Shown: one piece after another, positions 47,746 through 55,220 of the stretch | Layout of the letters: the number at the start of each line of letters is the position of its first letter | Numbering within the stretch: position 1 is the stretch's first letter | Origin: Candidatus Gaiellasilicea maunaloa | Lineage (GTDB): Bacteria; Actinomycetota; Thermoleophilia; Gaiellales; Gaiellaceae | Direction: 5' to 3' | DNA length: 64,000 nt | Assembly (NCBI GenBank): GCA_024330215.1 | Contig: JANDLU010000003.1 | Coordinates: 1-64,000 of the forward strand | Notes under the pieces: model-generated | Database searches by the model: none | Seen by the model: the letters and a program-made list of their open reading frames with translations, nothing else | Told to the model about the DNA's origin: nothing | Position numbers and translations under genes: made by a program

Positions 47746-48105
47746 ATGAATTTCGACGTCAAGACCGAGAAGCTGAGCGACGAGCAGTTCGTGATCTCGC
47801 TGGCAGGTGAGGTGGACTTGTATACCGCCCCCGAGTTCAAGCAGCAGCTGCTCGAGGTGATCGACCAGGGTGGACGGGAGGTGATCGTCGATCTGAGCGA
47901 GACGACGTTCATCGACTCGACCACGCTCGGCGTTCTCGTCGGTGGCGTCAAGCGCCTGCGCACGAACGAGGGGCAGCTCTCGCTCGTCTGCAGCGATCGG
48001 AACATCACGAAGATCTTCGAGATCACGGGCCTCGATCGCGTCTTCACGATCCACGACACGCGCGACGAGGCGGTCCAATCCCTCGGCTCGGGATCAACCG
48101 CCTAA
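47746..48105 (+). CDS. Anti-sigma factor antagonist (STAS domain)
   Basis: FVISLAGEVDLYTAPEFKQQLLEVIDQGGREVIVDLSETTFIDSTTLGVLVGG. Confidence 0.95.
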   Translation: MNFDVKTEKLSDEQFVISLAGEVDLYTAPEFKQQLLEVIDQGGREVIVDLSETTFIDSTTLGVLVGGVKRLRTNEGQLSLVCSDRNITKIFEITGLDRVFTIHDTRDEAVQSLGSGSTA

Positions 48106-48864
48106 GTGGACAAGAGAGGGCTGGCGCGCGGGCTCGTCGGTGCGTCCGCGATCCTGCTCGCAGTCTCGATCGCGAGCGGCTGCGGCACCGTCGGTCTTTC
48201 CGAGGCTGGGGACGGGAACGCGGCGAGCGGCGAGGCGCTCTTTGCGCAGAAGTGCGGCACCTGCCACGTGCTCGCGGATGCCGGCACGAAGGGCCAGATC
48301 GGGCCGAATCTCGACGACGCCTTCCTCCAGTCCCGTGCCGACGGGCTCGGGGAGTCGACGATCCAGTCGGTCGTCCGCGGCCAGATCGAGTACCCGGTGA
48401 AGGAGCCCTCGACCGGCACGCCGGGGATGCCTGGGCCTGACACATTGCTGCCGGAATGCGCCGAGGGGCGTGAGGACGAGCCGCGTGGCTGCGTCGCGGA
48501 CCAGAACGAGGCGGCCGAGGACATCGCCGCCTACGTCGCGTCGGTGGCAGGCAAGCCGACGGCGGGCACGCCCGCGTCCGGCGCCGATCCGGGCGGCTCG
48601 ACACCCGAGGCGGGCGCGGGCGACAGCCCCGACGGCGAGGCGATCTTCGCCGATGCCGGCTGCGGCGGCTGCCACGCGCTCGAAGCGGCGGGGGCGTCCG
48701 GCAATGTGGGACCGAGCCTCGACGAGTCAAAGCCGACGAAGGAGCTCGTGATCGAGCGCGTGACGAAGGGCATGGGCGCGATGCCGTCCTTCGCCGACTC
48801 GTACACGCCCGAGGAAATCGTCGCTGTCGCCGACTACGTCGTCTCGTCGACCGGCGGCCGCTAG
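48106..48864 (+). CDS. Diheme c-type cytochrome (lipoprotein-like N-terminus)
   Basis: Two CxxCH motifs: ALFAQKCGTCHVLADAG and IFADAGCGGCHALEAAG; N-terminal ...VSIASGCG. Confidence 0.9.
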   Translation: MDKRGLARGLVGASAILLAVSIASGCGTVGLSEAGDGNAASGEALFAQKCGTCHVLADAGTKGQIGPNLDDAFLQSRADGLGESTIQSVVRGQIEYPVKEPSTGTPGMPGPDTLLPECAEGREDEPRGCVADQNEAAEDIAAYVASVAGKPTAGTPASGADPGGSTPEAGAGDSPDGEAIFADAGCGGCHALEAAGASGNVGPSLDESKPTKELVIERVTKGMGAMPSFADSYTPEEIVAVADYVVSSTGGR

Positions 48865-48876
48865 CGACGCGTCCGC

Positions 48877-48915
48877 TCGGGACGTGTCCGGGGTCAAAGC
48901 CCGGACACGTCCCGA
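48877..48915. repeat. REP palindrome, 3' side of RAYT
   Basis: TCGGGACGTGTCCGGG-GTCAAAG-CCCGGACACGTCCCGA: perfect 16-bp arms, 7-nt loop. Confidence 0.92.
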
Positions 48916-49436
48916 AGGGCCAGTACGGCCAAGTATTCTCGCCGCGCTCGATAGTCCGCCACGAATCGCCTCAGCCGTTCGTCCGGTGACGGCACGATCT
49001 TGCCGCGTCCGCCGTAACCGCCCCACGGCCAGTCCTCCGGCTCACGGCAGAGTCCGGCCTCAATCGGGTTGAGTGCCAGATACGCGCGAACGACGAGAAA
49101 GTGCTCCTCCGTCTCGACCAACCCTGAGTAATAGCGCCCTTGAACGAGAGCGCCCCGCCGGCCGTGCCTGGCATTGAAGGCTTGAACGTACCGAGCGTTC
49201 AGGTGCTGCATACCCCGCGCGATGTTCGGCTGGCGGGTGGTGACGAGCAGGTGGAAGTGATTGCTCAGCTGGCAGTAGTCGTGAACGTCCCAGCCGTAGC
49301 GGGCCACCGTTCGCACCAAGAGATGGTCGAAGGAGACTCGATCGAGCGGTCCGACGAACAAGGACTCCCGATCCGTGGCACGCTGGGTGACGTGGTAGAC
49401 CCCACCTGGGATCTGTAGACGTGGACGGCGAGGCAT
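48894..49436 (-). mobile_element. REP-associated tyrosine transposase (RAYT, IS200-like Y1_Tnp)
   Basis: MPRRPRLQIPGGVYHVTQRATDRESLF, CQLSNHFHLLV (HxH), GRYYSGLVETEEHFLVVRAYLALNPIEAGL. Confidence 0.93.
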
Positions 49437-49518
49437 GGGCCGACGGTAGGCGAGCGCCGGACAGAACGAAAGTGTCCGCGCGAAGTTGGCACAGAACTGT
49501 TGCACCGACGGCGGAGTT

Positions 49519-49550
49519 GGGACATGTCCGGGCTTTGACCCCGAACGTGG
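49519..49550. repeat. REP palindrome (inverted orientation, degenerate), 5' side of RAYT
   Basis: GGGACATGTCCGGGCTTTGACCCCGAACGTGG: same core as 48877-48915 with loop inverted (CTTTGAC). Confidence 0.85.
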
Positions 49551-49563
49551 CCGTTCGGGACGG

Positions 49564-50205
49564 TCAGGCGGTGGCCTCGAGATCGACGACGACGTGGGTG
49601 ATCGGCACGTCGAAGCGCGCTCCGGCCTCGCCGACGACGTTGCGCTCGAGCCAGTTGGAGCGGCCCTCGGGATGGGTCGAGATCACGATCTCGTCGGCGC
49701 CGAAGGTACGCAGCGCGTCCTCGATCGCCTGCAATGGATCGCCGTCGCCGACCTCGCCGCGCGCCTCGATCCCTTCGCGCGCGAGCCGCGCGAGGCTCGC
49801 GTCCAGGCGTTCCTGGGCGTCCACGCGGGCGCCATCCTCGTCGGAGGCCCAGTGCCGGAGCGGCGAGTTCAGCGCCGGCGTGACGACGAGCACCTGCTCG
49901 CGGACGCCCTCTGCCTTGCTGCGCAAGACCTCGAACAGCTCGGTTCCGCCAAGCGTCTCGTTCGCGATCACGAGGATCCGCCGCTCGTCCTCAGCGCCCC
50001 GATGGGGAATGCTCGTGCGCTCGTGCGGCACGGCCTCGACGGCTCGGAACCACCGCCAGAGCGCAAGACCGGTCAGGAGCACGAACACCGCCACTCCGAG
50101 CCAGCGGTCGATCGCGGCAGCGACGACGATCAACGCGAAGTAGGCGACCGTGAGCAGGACGAACCGGAACGCCTCGGCCTCGCTGCGGAGGGGGTTCCGA
50201 GCCAC
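49564..50205 (-). CDS. Two-TM membrane protein with C-terminal USP-like nucleotide-binding domain
   Basis: FVLLTVAYFALIVVAAAIDRWLGVAVFVLLTGLALW then RRILVIANETLGGTEL...ADEIVISTHPEGRSNWLERNVV...PITHVVVD. Confidence 0.75.
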   Translation of the reverse strand: MARNPLRSEAEAFRFVLLTVAYFALIVVAAAIDRWLGVAVFVLLTGLALWRWFRAVEAVPHERTSIPHRGAEDERRILVIANETLGGTELFEVLRSKAEGVREQVLVVTPALNSPLRHWASDEDGARVDAQERLDASLARLAREGIEARGEVGDGDPLQAIEDALRTFGADEIVISTHPEGRSNWLERNVVGEAGARFDVPITHVVVDLEATA

Positions 50206-50213
50206 GAGCGACG

Positions 50214-50825
50214 CTAGATCAGGTAGATCGTCGCGTACACGACGATCCACATCACGTCGACGAAGTGCCAATAGATCCCGGGGATCTCGACGCCGTGATG
50301 ATGCTCCGGCGTGTAGTGCCCGCGGAAGGCACGTACGGTCGCGACCGCGAGCAGCGTCAGCCCGACGAACACGTGCGCCCCGTGGAGCCCGGTCAGTCCG
50401 AAGAAGATCGTCCCGAAGGCGCCATCGCCCGGATTGAAGCCGATCCGTGCGTACTCGAGCATCTGGGTGAGCAGGAACGCGAGCCCCATCAGCAGCGTCA
50501 GCACGAGTCCCGCCTGCAGGCCTGCGCGATTGCCGCGTTTCACCGACTGGAGCGCCCAGTGCATCGTGAAGCTCGAGGTGACCAGGATCGCGGTATTGAC
50601 GCCGGCGACGAAGACCGGCAGGTGGAACGGCTCGAGCGGCCACGACTGCGCCTCGGGGTTGACCACGCGCACGAAGAAGTAGGCGGTGAAGAACGCGCCG
50701 AAGAGCATCGCCTCCGAGGCGATGAAGAGGAACATCCCGAGCACACTGGCACTGACCCGCGAGCTCTGGTTCGCGATCGGCGGGCCGTGCCCAACCGAAT
50801 GTGAGGAGCCGGCGTGGGCGCTCAC
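50214..50825 (-). CDS. coxC: Cytochrome c oxidase subunit III
   Basis: FLFIASEAMLFGAFFTAYFFVRV, GLHGAHVFVGL, YWHFVDVMWIVVYATIYL. Confidence 0.95.
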   Translation of the reverse strand: MSAHAGSSHSVGHGPPIANQSSRVSASVLGMFLFIASEAMLFGAFFTAYFFVRVVNPEAQSWPLEPFHLPVFVAGVNTAILVTSSFTMHWALQSVKRGNRAGLQAGLVLTLLMGLAFLLTQMLEYARIGFNPGDGAFGTIFFGLTGLHGAHVFVGLTLLAVATVRAFRGHYTPEHHHGVEIPGIYWHFVDVMWIVVYATIYLI

Positions 50826-51000
50826 GCGCGCCCCTCGCCGGCACCGGCTCCCGCCTGGCAGAACCGGGCTCCGCCGGCGCCTGGCGCCGCTCGCCGCACC
50901 CGGCTCTCCGGGGCCGTACTACGCGTACTGTCCCCTCCGGCCGGGCACTGCGAGCGACGTCCGAGGAACGCGCGAGCGTTCGAGGTTGACACCGGGCGTC

Positions 51001-51858
51001 TCACGCGCTCACCTCCTCGGGCTGGACGACGACGTGCTCGACCGGGACGTTCGACTCGCTCCGCAGCCGGGAGATCAGATCGCGGCGCAACCACGAGGAG
51101 CCGCGCTGCTCGGGAAACGTCGAGACGAGGATCGAGTCGACCCGCTCGTCGCGCACGGCGTGCATGGCCGCGGTGAACGGGTCGGGATGGGCGACTTGAC
51201 CGTGAGCATCGATCGCCTCGGCCCGCAGGCGCGCGAGCGCGGCTCGCAGCCGACGCTCGGCCTCCGGATGGTCGCCGCGGTCGGAATCGCTCTGCGGGCA
51301 GACGATCAGGAAGCTCGCGCGCTCGCTCTCGCGCGCCTTCTCGCGGATCCGCTCGAGCAGCGGCTCGCCCAGCACCGTTTCGTTCGCCAGCACGAGCACG
51401 TTCTCCGCGCCGGTGCGCTCGGCCACATCGGAGGTCACGTGCTCGACCGGTCGCTCGCCAGCGGCCTTACGGATCTCGTCGAGCAGATTCCGGCGGCGCC
51501 AGCCGGATCTCGACTCCGGGTGCGTCGAGACGATCAACTCGTCGGGATCGTCCAGGGCGATCGCGTCCCGGACCGCCGTCAACGCGTCGTTGTCGACGAC
51601 GTCCCCCATCGCCGCGATTCCCGCCTCGCGGAGCTTCGCCAGCGTCCGGTCGAGCCGACGCCCGGCCGACGCTCGACGCGTGTTCTCATAGACGACGTAG
51701 CCCTCGCGAGGCGCGTTGACCGGTGCGATCACGCTGACGAGGACATCGGTGCCGCCGGCGCGCTCGCGGACGGCGTCGATCAGCTCGTCCCCGGTCAGGG
51801 TCTCGTTGGCGACCACGAGGATGCGACGCGGTTCCCCTCCCGCTGGGCCCGGGGTCAA
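51001..51858 (-). CDS. Tandem USP-like domain protein in cox operon
   Basis: RRILVVANETLTGDEL...DELIVSTHPESRSGWRRRNLLDEIR...PVEHVTSDV then ENVLVLANETVLGEPL...DSILVSTFPEQRGSSWLRRDLISRL...PVEHVVVQ; TTG start inferred. Confidence 0.75.
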   Translation of the reverse strand: MTPGPAGGEPRRILVVANETLTGDELIDAVRERAGGTDVLVSVIAPVNAPREGYVVYENTRRASAGRRLDRTLAKLREAGIAAMGDVVDNDALTAVRDAIALDDPDELIVSTHPESRSGWRRRNLLDEIRKAAGERPVEHVTSDVAERTGAENVLVLANETVLGEPLLERIREKARESERASFLIVCPQSDSDRGDHPEAERRLRAALARLRAEAIDAHGQVAHPDPFTAAMHAVRDERVDSILVSTFPEQRGSSWLRRDLISRLRSESNVPVEHVVVQPEEVSA

Positions 51859-53813
51859 CGCCTCGCCTCCTCGTGCACTGCATCCGCCACGACTGGTGCG
51901 TGACCGCCGTTCAGTACCGCATGGCGCGCCCCCGGAATGCCGTACTCGTACGGCCCGGCGACGACCTGCGGGATCTCGTCGAAGTTGAAGACCGGCGGCG
52001 GCGAGCTGACCTGCCACTCGAGCGTCAGCGCGCGCCACGGGTTCCCGGGCGCGATCGGGCCGCGATGCCAGCTCTGGATCACGTTGTAGAAGAAGATGAT
52101 CGTCGAGGCGCCGAGCAGGAACGAGAACAGCGAGACGACCATGTTCCAGTTTCCAAACTGCTCCGAGTAGTCCGAGACGCGCCGCGGCATACCCTGCAGG
52201 CCGACCCAATGCATCGGGAAGAAGGTTCCGTTGAAGCCGATGAACGTGAGCCAGAAGTGAAGCTTGCCGAGCCTCTCGTTGTACATCCGCCCGGTCATCT
52301 TCGGGAACCAGTAGTAGACACCCGCGAAGATCGTGAAGACCGAGCCGCCGAAGAGGACGTAGTGGATGTGCGCGACGATGAAGTAGGTGTCCGACGCGGC
52401 GATGTCGATCGGCACCGAGGCGAGGAAGATCCCGGAGAGGCCGCCGAGCACGAACATCGAGAGGAAGCCGAGCGCGAAGAGCATCGGCGTTCGGAGATGG
52501 ATCCGCCCCTCCCACATCGTCGCGAGCCAGGAGAAGATCTTGATCCCGGTCGGGACCGCGATGATCATCGACGTCACCATCATCGGCACGCGCAGCCACG
52601 GCGCCATCCCGGCCACGAACATGTGGTGTGCCCAGACGGAGAAGCCGAGCACGAGGATCCCCATCAACGAGAGCGCCATCAGCCGGTAGCCGAAGATCGG
52701 CTTCCGCGAGAAGACGGCGATCACCTCGGAGATGATCCCGAAGCCGGGCAGCATCATGATGTAGACGGCCGGGTGGGAGTAGAACCAGAAGATGTGCTGG
52801 TAGCCGAGCGCGTACCCGCCCTCGTCGACCCGGAAGAAGTTCGTGTGCATGATCCGGTCGAACATGACGAAGAACTGCGAGCCGGCGATGAACGGGGTCG
52901 CGATCACGACGAGGAGCGAGGTCGTGAAGTTCGCCCAGACGAGCAGCGGCATCCGCCAGAAGGTCATCCCCGGCGCCCGCATGGTGATGATCGTGACGAG
53001 GAAGTTGAGCGCCGTCATGATCGAGCTCGCGCCGGCCCACTGGACGCCCATGTTGAAGAACACCTGGCCGAGCGGCTGGTCGGAGGCGAGCGGGGCGTAG
53101 CTCGTCCAGCCGGTCGCGAAGGCCCCGCCGGGGACGAGGAAGGCAGCGAGGAACATCAGCCCCGCGATCGGGAGCAACCAGAACGAGAGCGCGTTCAGGC
53201 GCGGGAAGGCCATATCCGGCGCTCCGAGCATCAGCGGCACGGCGAAGTTCGCGAGGCCGGCGAAGGCGGGGATGATGAAGAGGAAGATCATCAGCGCCGC
53301 ATGCTCGGAGATGAGACCGTTGAAGGTCTGCGTGTCGACGAACTGGAGGTCCGGCTTCGCCAGCTCGGCGCGGAAGATCATCGCCATCAGGCCGCCGATC
53401 ACGAAGAAGAAGAACGTCGTCACGAGGTACTGGACGCCGATCACCTTGTGGTCCGTGTTGACCCGGAAGTAGTCCTTCCAGCTCGTGGCGCCGTGGCTCG
53501 AGTGATCCTCGGGCCGCGTGGGGCGACCGGAGACGTAGTAGGCCCAGTAGTCGAACGCGCCGATCCCGGTGAGGAAGCCGAGCGGCGCCAGGGTGAGGAA
53601 CGCGACGACCGTGACGATCGTCCAGTCGACGACCGGGTCGTAGTGCGCGAGCCAGCGGAAGAAGGCCACGAGGCCGAAGCCGAACGCCCAGAAGAGGAGG
53701 GTCGTCCAGGCCGCGCGGAGATAGCCCGGAGCGCGCAGGCGTGCCAGCCCTCGCGGGGGCGGCACGGCAGGAGCGTGGTGCGAGTCGTAGGCGCTGTGGA
53801 CGAGCTCGGTCAC
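51855..53813 (-). CDS. ctaD: Cytochrome c oxidase subunit I
   Basis: HEAD/HIFWFYSHPAVYIMMLPGFG, WAHHMFVAGM, VPIDIAASDTYFIVAHIHYVLFGGS. Confidence 0.97.
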   Translation of the reverse strand: MTELVHSAYDSHHAPAVPPPRGLARLRAPGYLRAAWTTLLFWAFGFGLVAFFRWLAHYDPVVDWTIVTVVAFLTLAPLGFLTGIGAFDYWAYYVSGRPTRPEDHSSHGATSWKDYFRVNTDHKVIGVQYLVTTFFFFVIGGLMAMIFRAELAKPDLQFVDTQTFNGLISEHAALMIFLFIIPAFAGLANFAVPLMLGAPDMAFPRLNALSFWLLPIAGLMFLAAFLVPGGAFATGWTSYAPLASDQPLGQVFFNMGVQWAGASSIMTALNFLVTIITMRAPGMTFWRMPLLVWANFTTSLLVVIATPFIAGSQFFVMFDRIMHTNFFRVDEGGYALGYQHIFWFYSHPAVYIMMLPGFGIISEVIAVFSRKPIFGYRLMALSLMGILVLGFSVWAHHMFVAGMAPWLRVPMMVTSMIIAVPTGIKIFSWLATMWEGRIHLRTPMLFALGFLSMFVLGGLSGIFLASVPIDIAASDTYFIVAHIHYVLFGGSVFTIFAGVYYWFPKMTGRMYNERLGKLHFWLTFIGFNGTFFPMHWVGLQGMPRRVSDYSEQFGNWNMVVSLFSFLLGASTIIFFYNVIQSWHRGPIAPGNPWRALTLEWQVSSPPPVFNFDEIPQVVAGPYEYGIPGARHAVLNGGHAPVVADAVHEEARR

Positions 53814-53814
53814 G

Positions 53815-54804
53815 CTAGTTTCCTCCCTGGCCATCGCTCAGATACTGCACGAGCGCGTCGAGTTGCTCGTCGGTCAAGGACTTGTCGTAGGTGTTCGGCA
53901 TCACCCCGCCCTGGTAGCCCTGGGCGAGGACGGCGTTTGGATCGACGATCGACTCGCGGATGAACGCCTCGTCGCCGTCGATCTCGTCCAACGAGGGGCC
54001 GACGGCCGCGTCGGTGCCGGCCGGCTCGAAGGCGTGGCAGCCGCCGCAACCGGCGGTGGCGAACACGGCCTCGCCGTCGTCGGCGCCCGCGGGTGCGCCG
54101 TCGCCGCTCGCGGCCCGCTCGAGGAACGCCTCGTAGTCGGCGCGGTCAACGACCTGAACCTGCGCCCGCATGGTTGCGTGCCCGAGGCCGCAAAGCTCGG
54201 TGCAGAGCAGCGAGTAGCTGCCGATCCGCGTCGGCGTGATCACGAGCGTCGTCTCGATCCCCGGAACGGCGTCGGACTTCTGGCCGAACTCCGGGACCCA
54301 GAACGAGTGGATCACGTCGAGGGAGCGTAAGGTCAGCTTGACGGGTTGGTCGATCGGGAGCACCAGGCTGCCGGAGGTCGTCTCGTCCGGATACTCGAAC
54401 CTCCAGGCGAACTGCTGCGCGGTTACCGCGATCCGGAGCGGGTTTGCGCCCACATCGTCGTTCTTCGCCAGCACGACCGCGCTCACGACCGAGATCGCCG
54501 TCACGAGTACAGCCGGGATCGCAGTCCAGACGATCTCGAGGCCGGTGTGGCCGTGGATCGGCGGCCCATCGCGCTCGTCGTCGTCCGCCGCCCGGAACTT
54601 GAGCACCGAGTAGGCAATCGCTGCGGCGACGATCGCGAAGATCCCGATGCAGATCACCGTCGTGAACCAGAACGTGAACTCGATCCGATCCATCTCCTCC
54701 GAGGCGGAGGTGGGCAGCCAGGGGACGAGGACCGCGACCAGGGACGCGAGCGTCCCCGCGATGACGCCGTAGATCGTGATGCGGACGATCGAGCCCCTGC
54801 GCAC
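53815..54804 (-). CDS. ctaC: Cytochrome c oxidase subunit II with C-terminal cytochrome c domain (caa3 type)
   Basis: Two TM; SYSLLCTELCGLGHATM CuA site; CGGCHAFEPAG heme c motif. Confidence 0.95.
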   Translation of the reverse strand: MRRGSIVRITIYGVIAGTLASLVAVLVPWLPTSASEEMDRIEFTFWFTTVICIGIFAIVAAAIAYSVLKFRAADDDERDGPPIHGHTGLEIVWTAIPAVLVTAISVVSAVVLAKNDDVGANPLRIAVTAQQFAWRFEYPDETTSGSLVLPIDQPVKLTLRSLDVIHSFWVPEFGQKSDAVPGIETTLVITPTRIGSYSLLCTELCGLGHATMRAQVQVVDRADYEAFLERAASGDGAPAGADDGEAVFATAGCGGCHAFEPAGTDAAVGPSLDEIDGDEAFIRESIVDPNAVLAQGYQGGVMPNTYDKSLTDEQLDALVQYLSDGQGGN

Positions 54805-54917
54805 CGCGGCGAGCCTACACGACCCCGTATCCGAAGCGGCCTTCCATCCGTTCGAGAGACGTCCCTGCGAGCAGGGACAACCCGAAACGAACCCCGCATC
54901 TCATCAAGGAGGACGAC

Positions 54918-55136
54918 GTGGGCGTTGGAGTGAGCATTCTGTTGATCGCAGCCGGAGCAATCCTGACCTGGGCCGTGAACGCGACGGTTTCCGGGCTGGA
55001 GATCCAGACGGTCGGCGTGATCCTGCTGATCGTCGGCATCGTCGGCCTGGTGCTGTCGATGGTCTTCTGGTCGTCCTGGGGCGGCTTCCAGGGCGGCGGG
55101 GCGCGGCGCCGCACCACGTACGTGGACGAGCCGTAA
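54918..55136 (+). CDS. DUF6458-like small membrane protein
   Basis: GVSILLIAAGAILTWAVNATVSGLEIQTVGVILLIVGIVGLVLSMVFW; SD AAGGAGG. Confidence 0.85.
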   Translation: MGVGVSILLIAAGAILTWAVNATVSGLEIQTVGVILLIVGIVGLVLSMVFWSSWGGFQGGGARRRTTYVDEP

Positions 55137-55220
55137 ATCGCTGCCGGAAATCGCTGCGCGATTTCCGGTTAGGAGATCCTTCTAACCACTGGTCGGCGTC
55201 AGCCGGCCAGTGGCGCGGCG

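Noticed and set aside
50860-51000. GC-rich gap between the coxC start and the tandem-USP gene as a possible RNA gene
   Set aside because: Only short ambiguous palindromes (e.g. GAACGCGCGAGCGTTC); no promoter/terminator combination that I could support
51873-53963. 696-aa plus-strand ORF over ctaD
   Set aside because: Highly charged shadow frame opposite cytochrome oxidase subunit I
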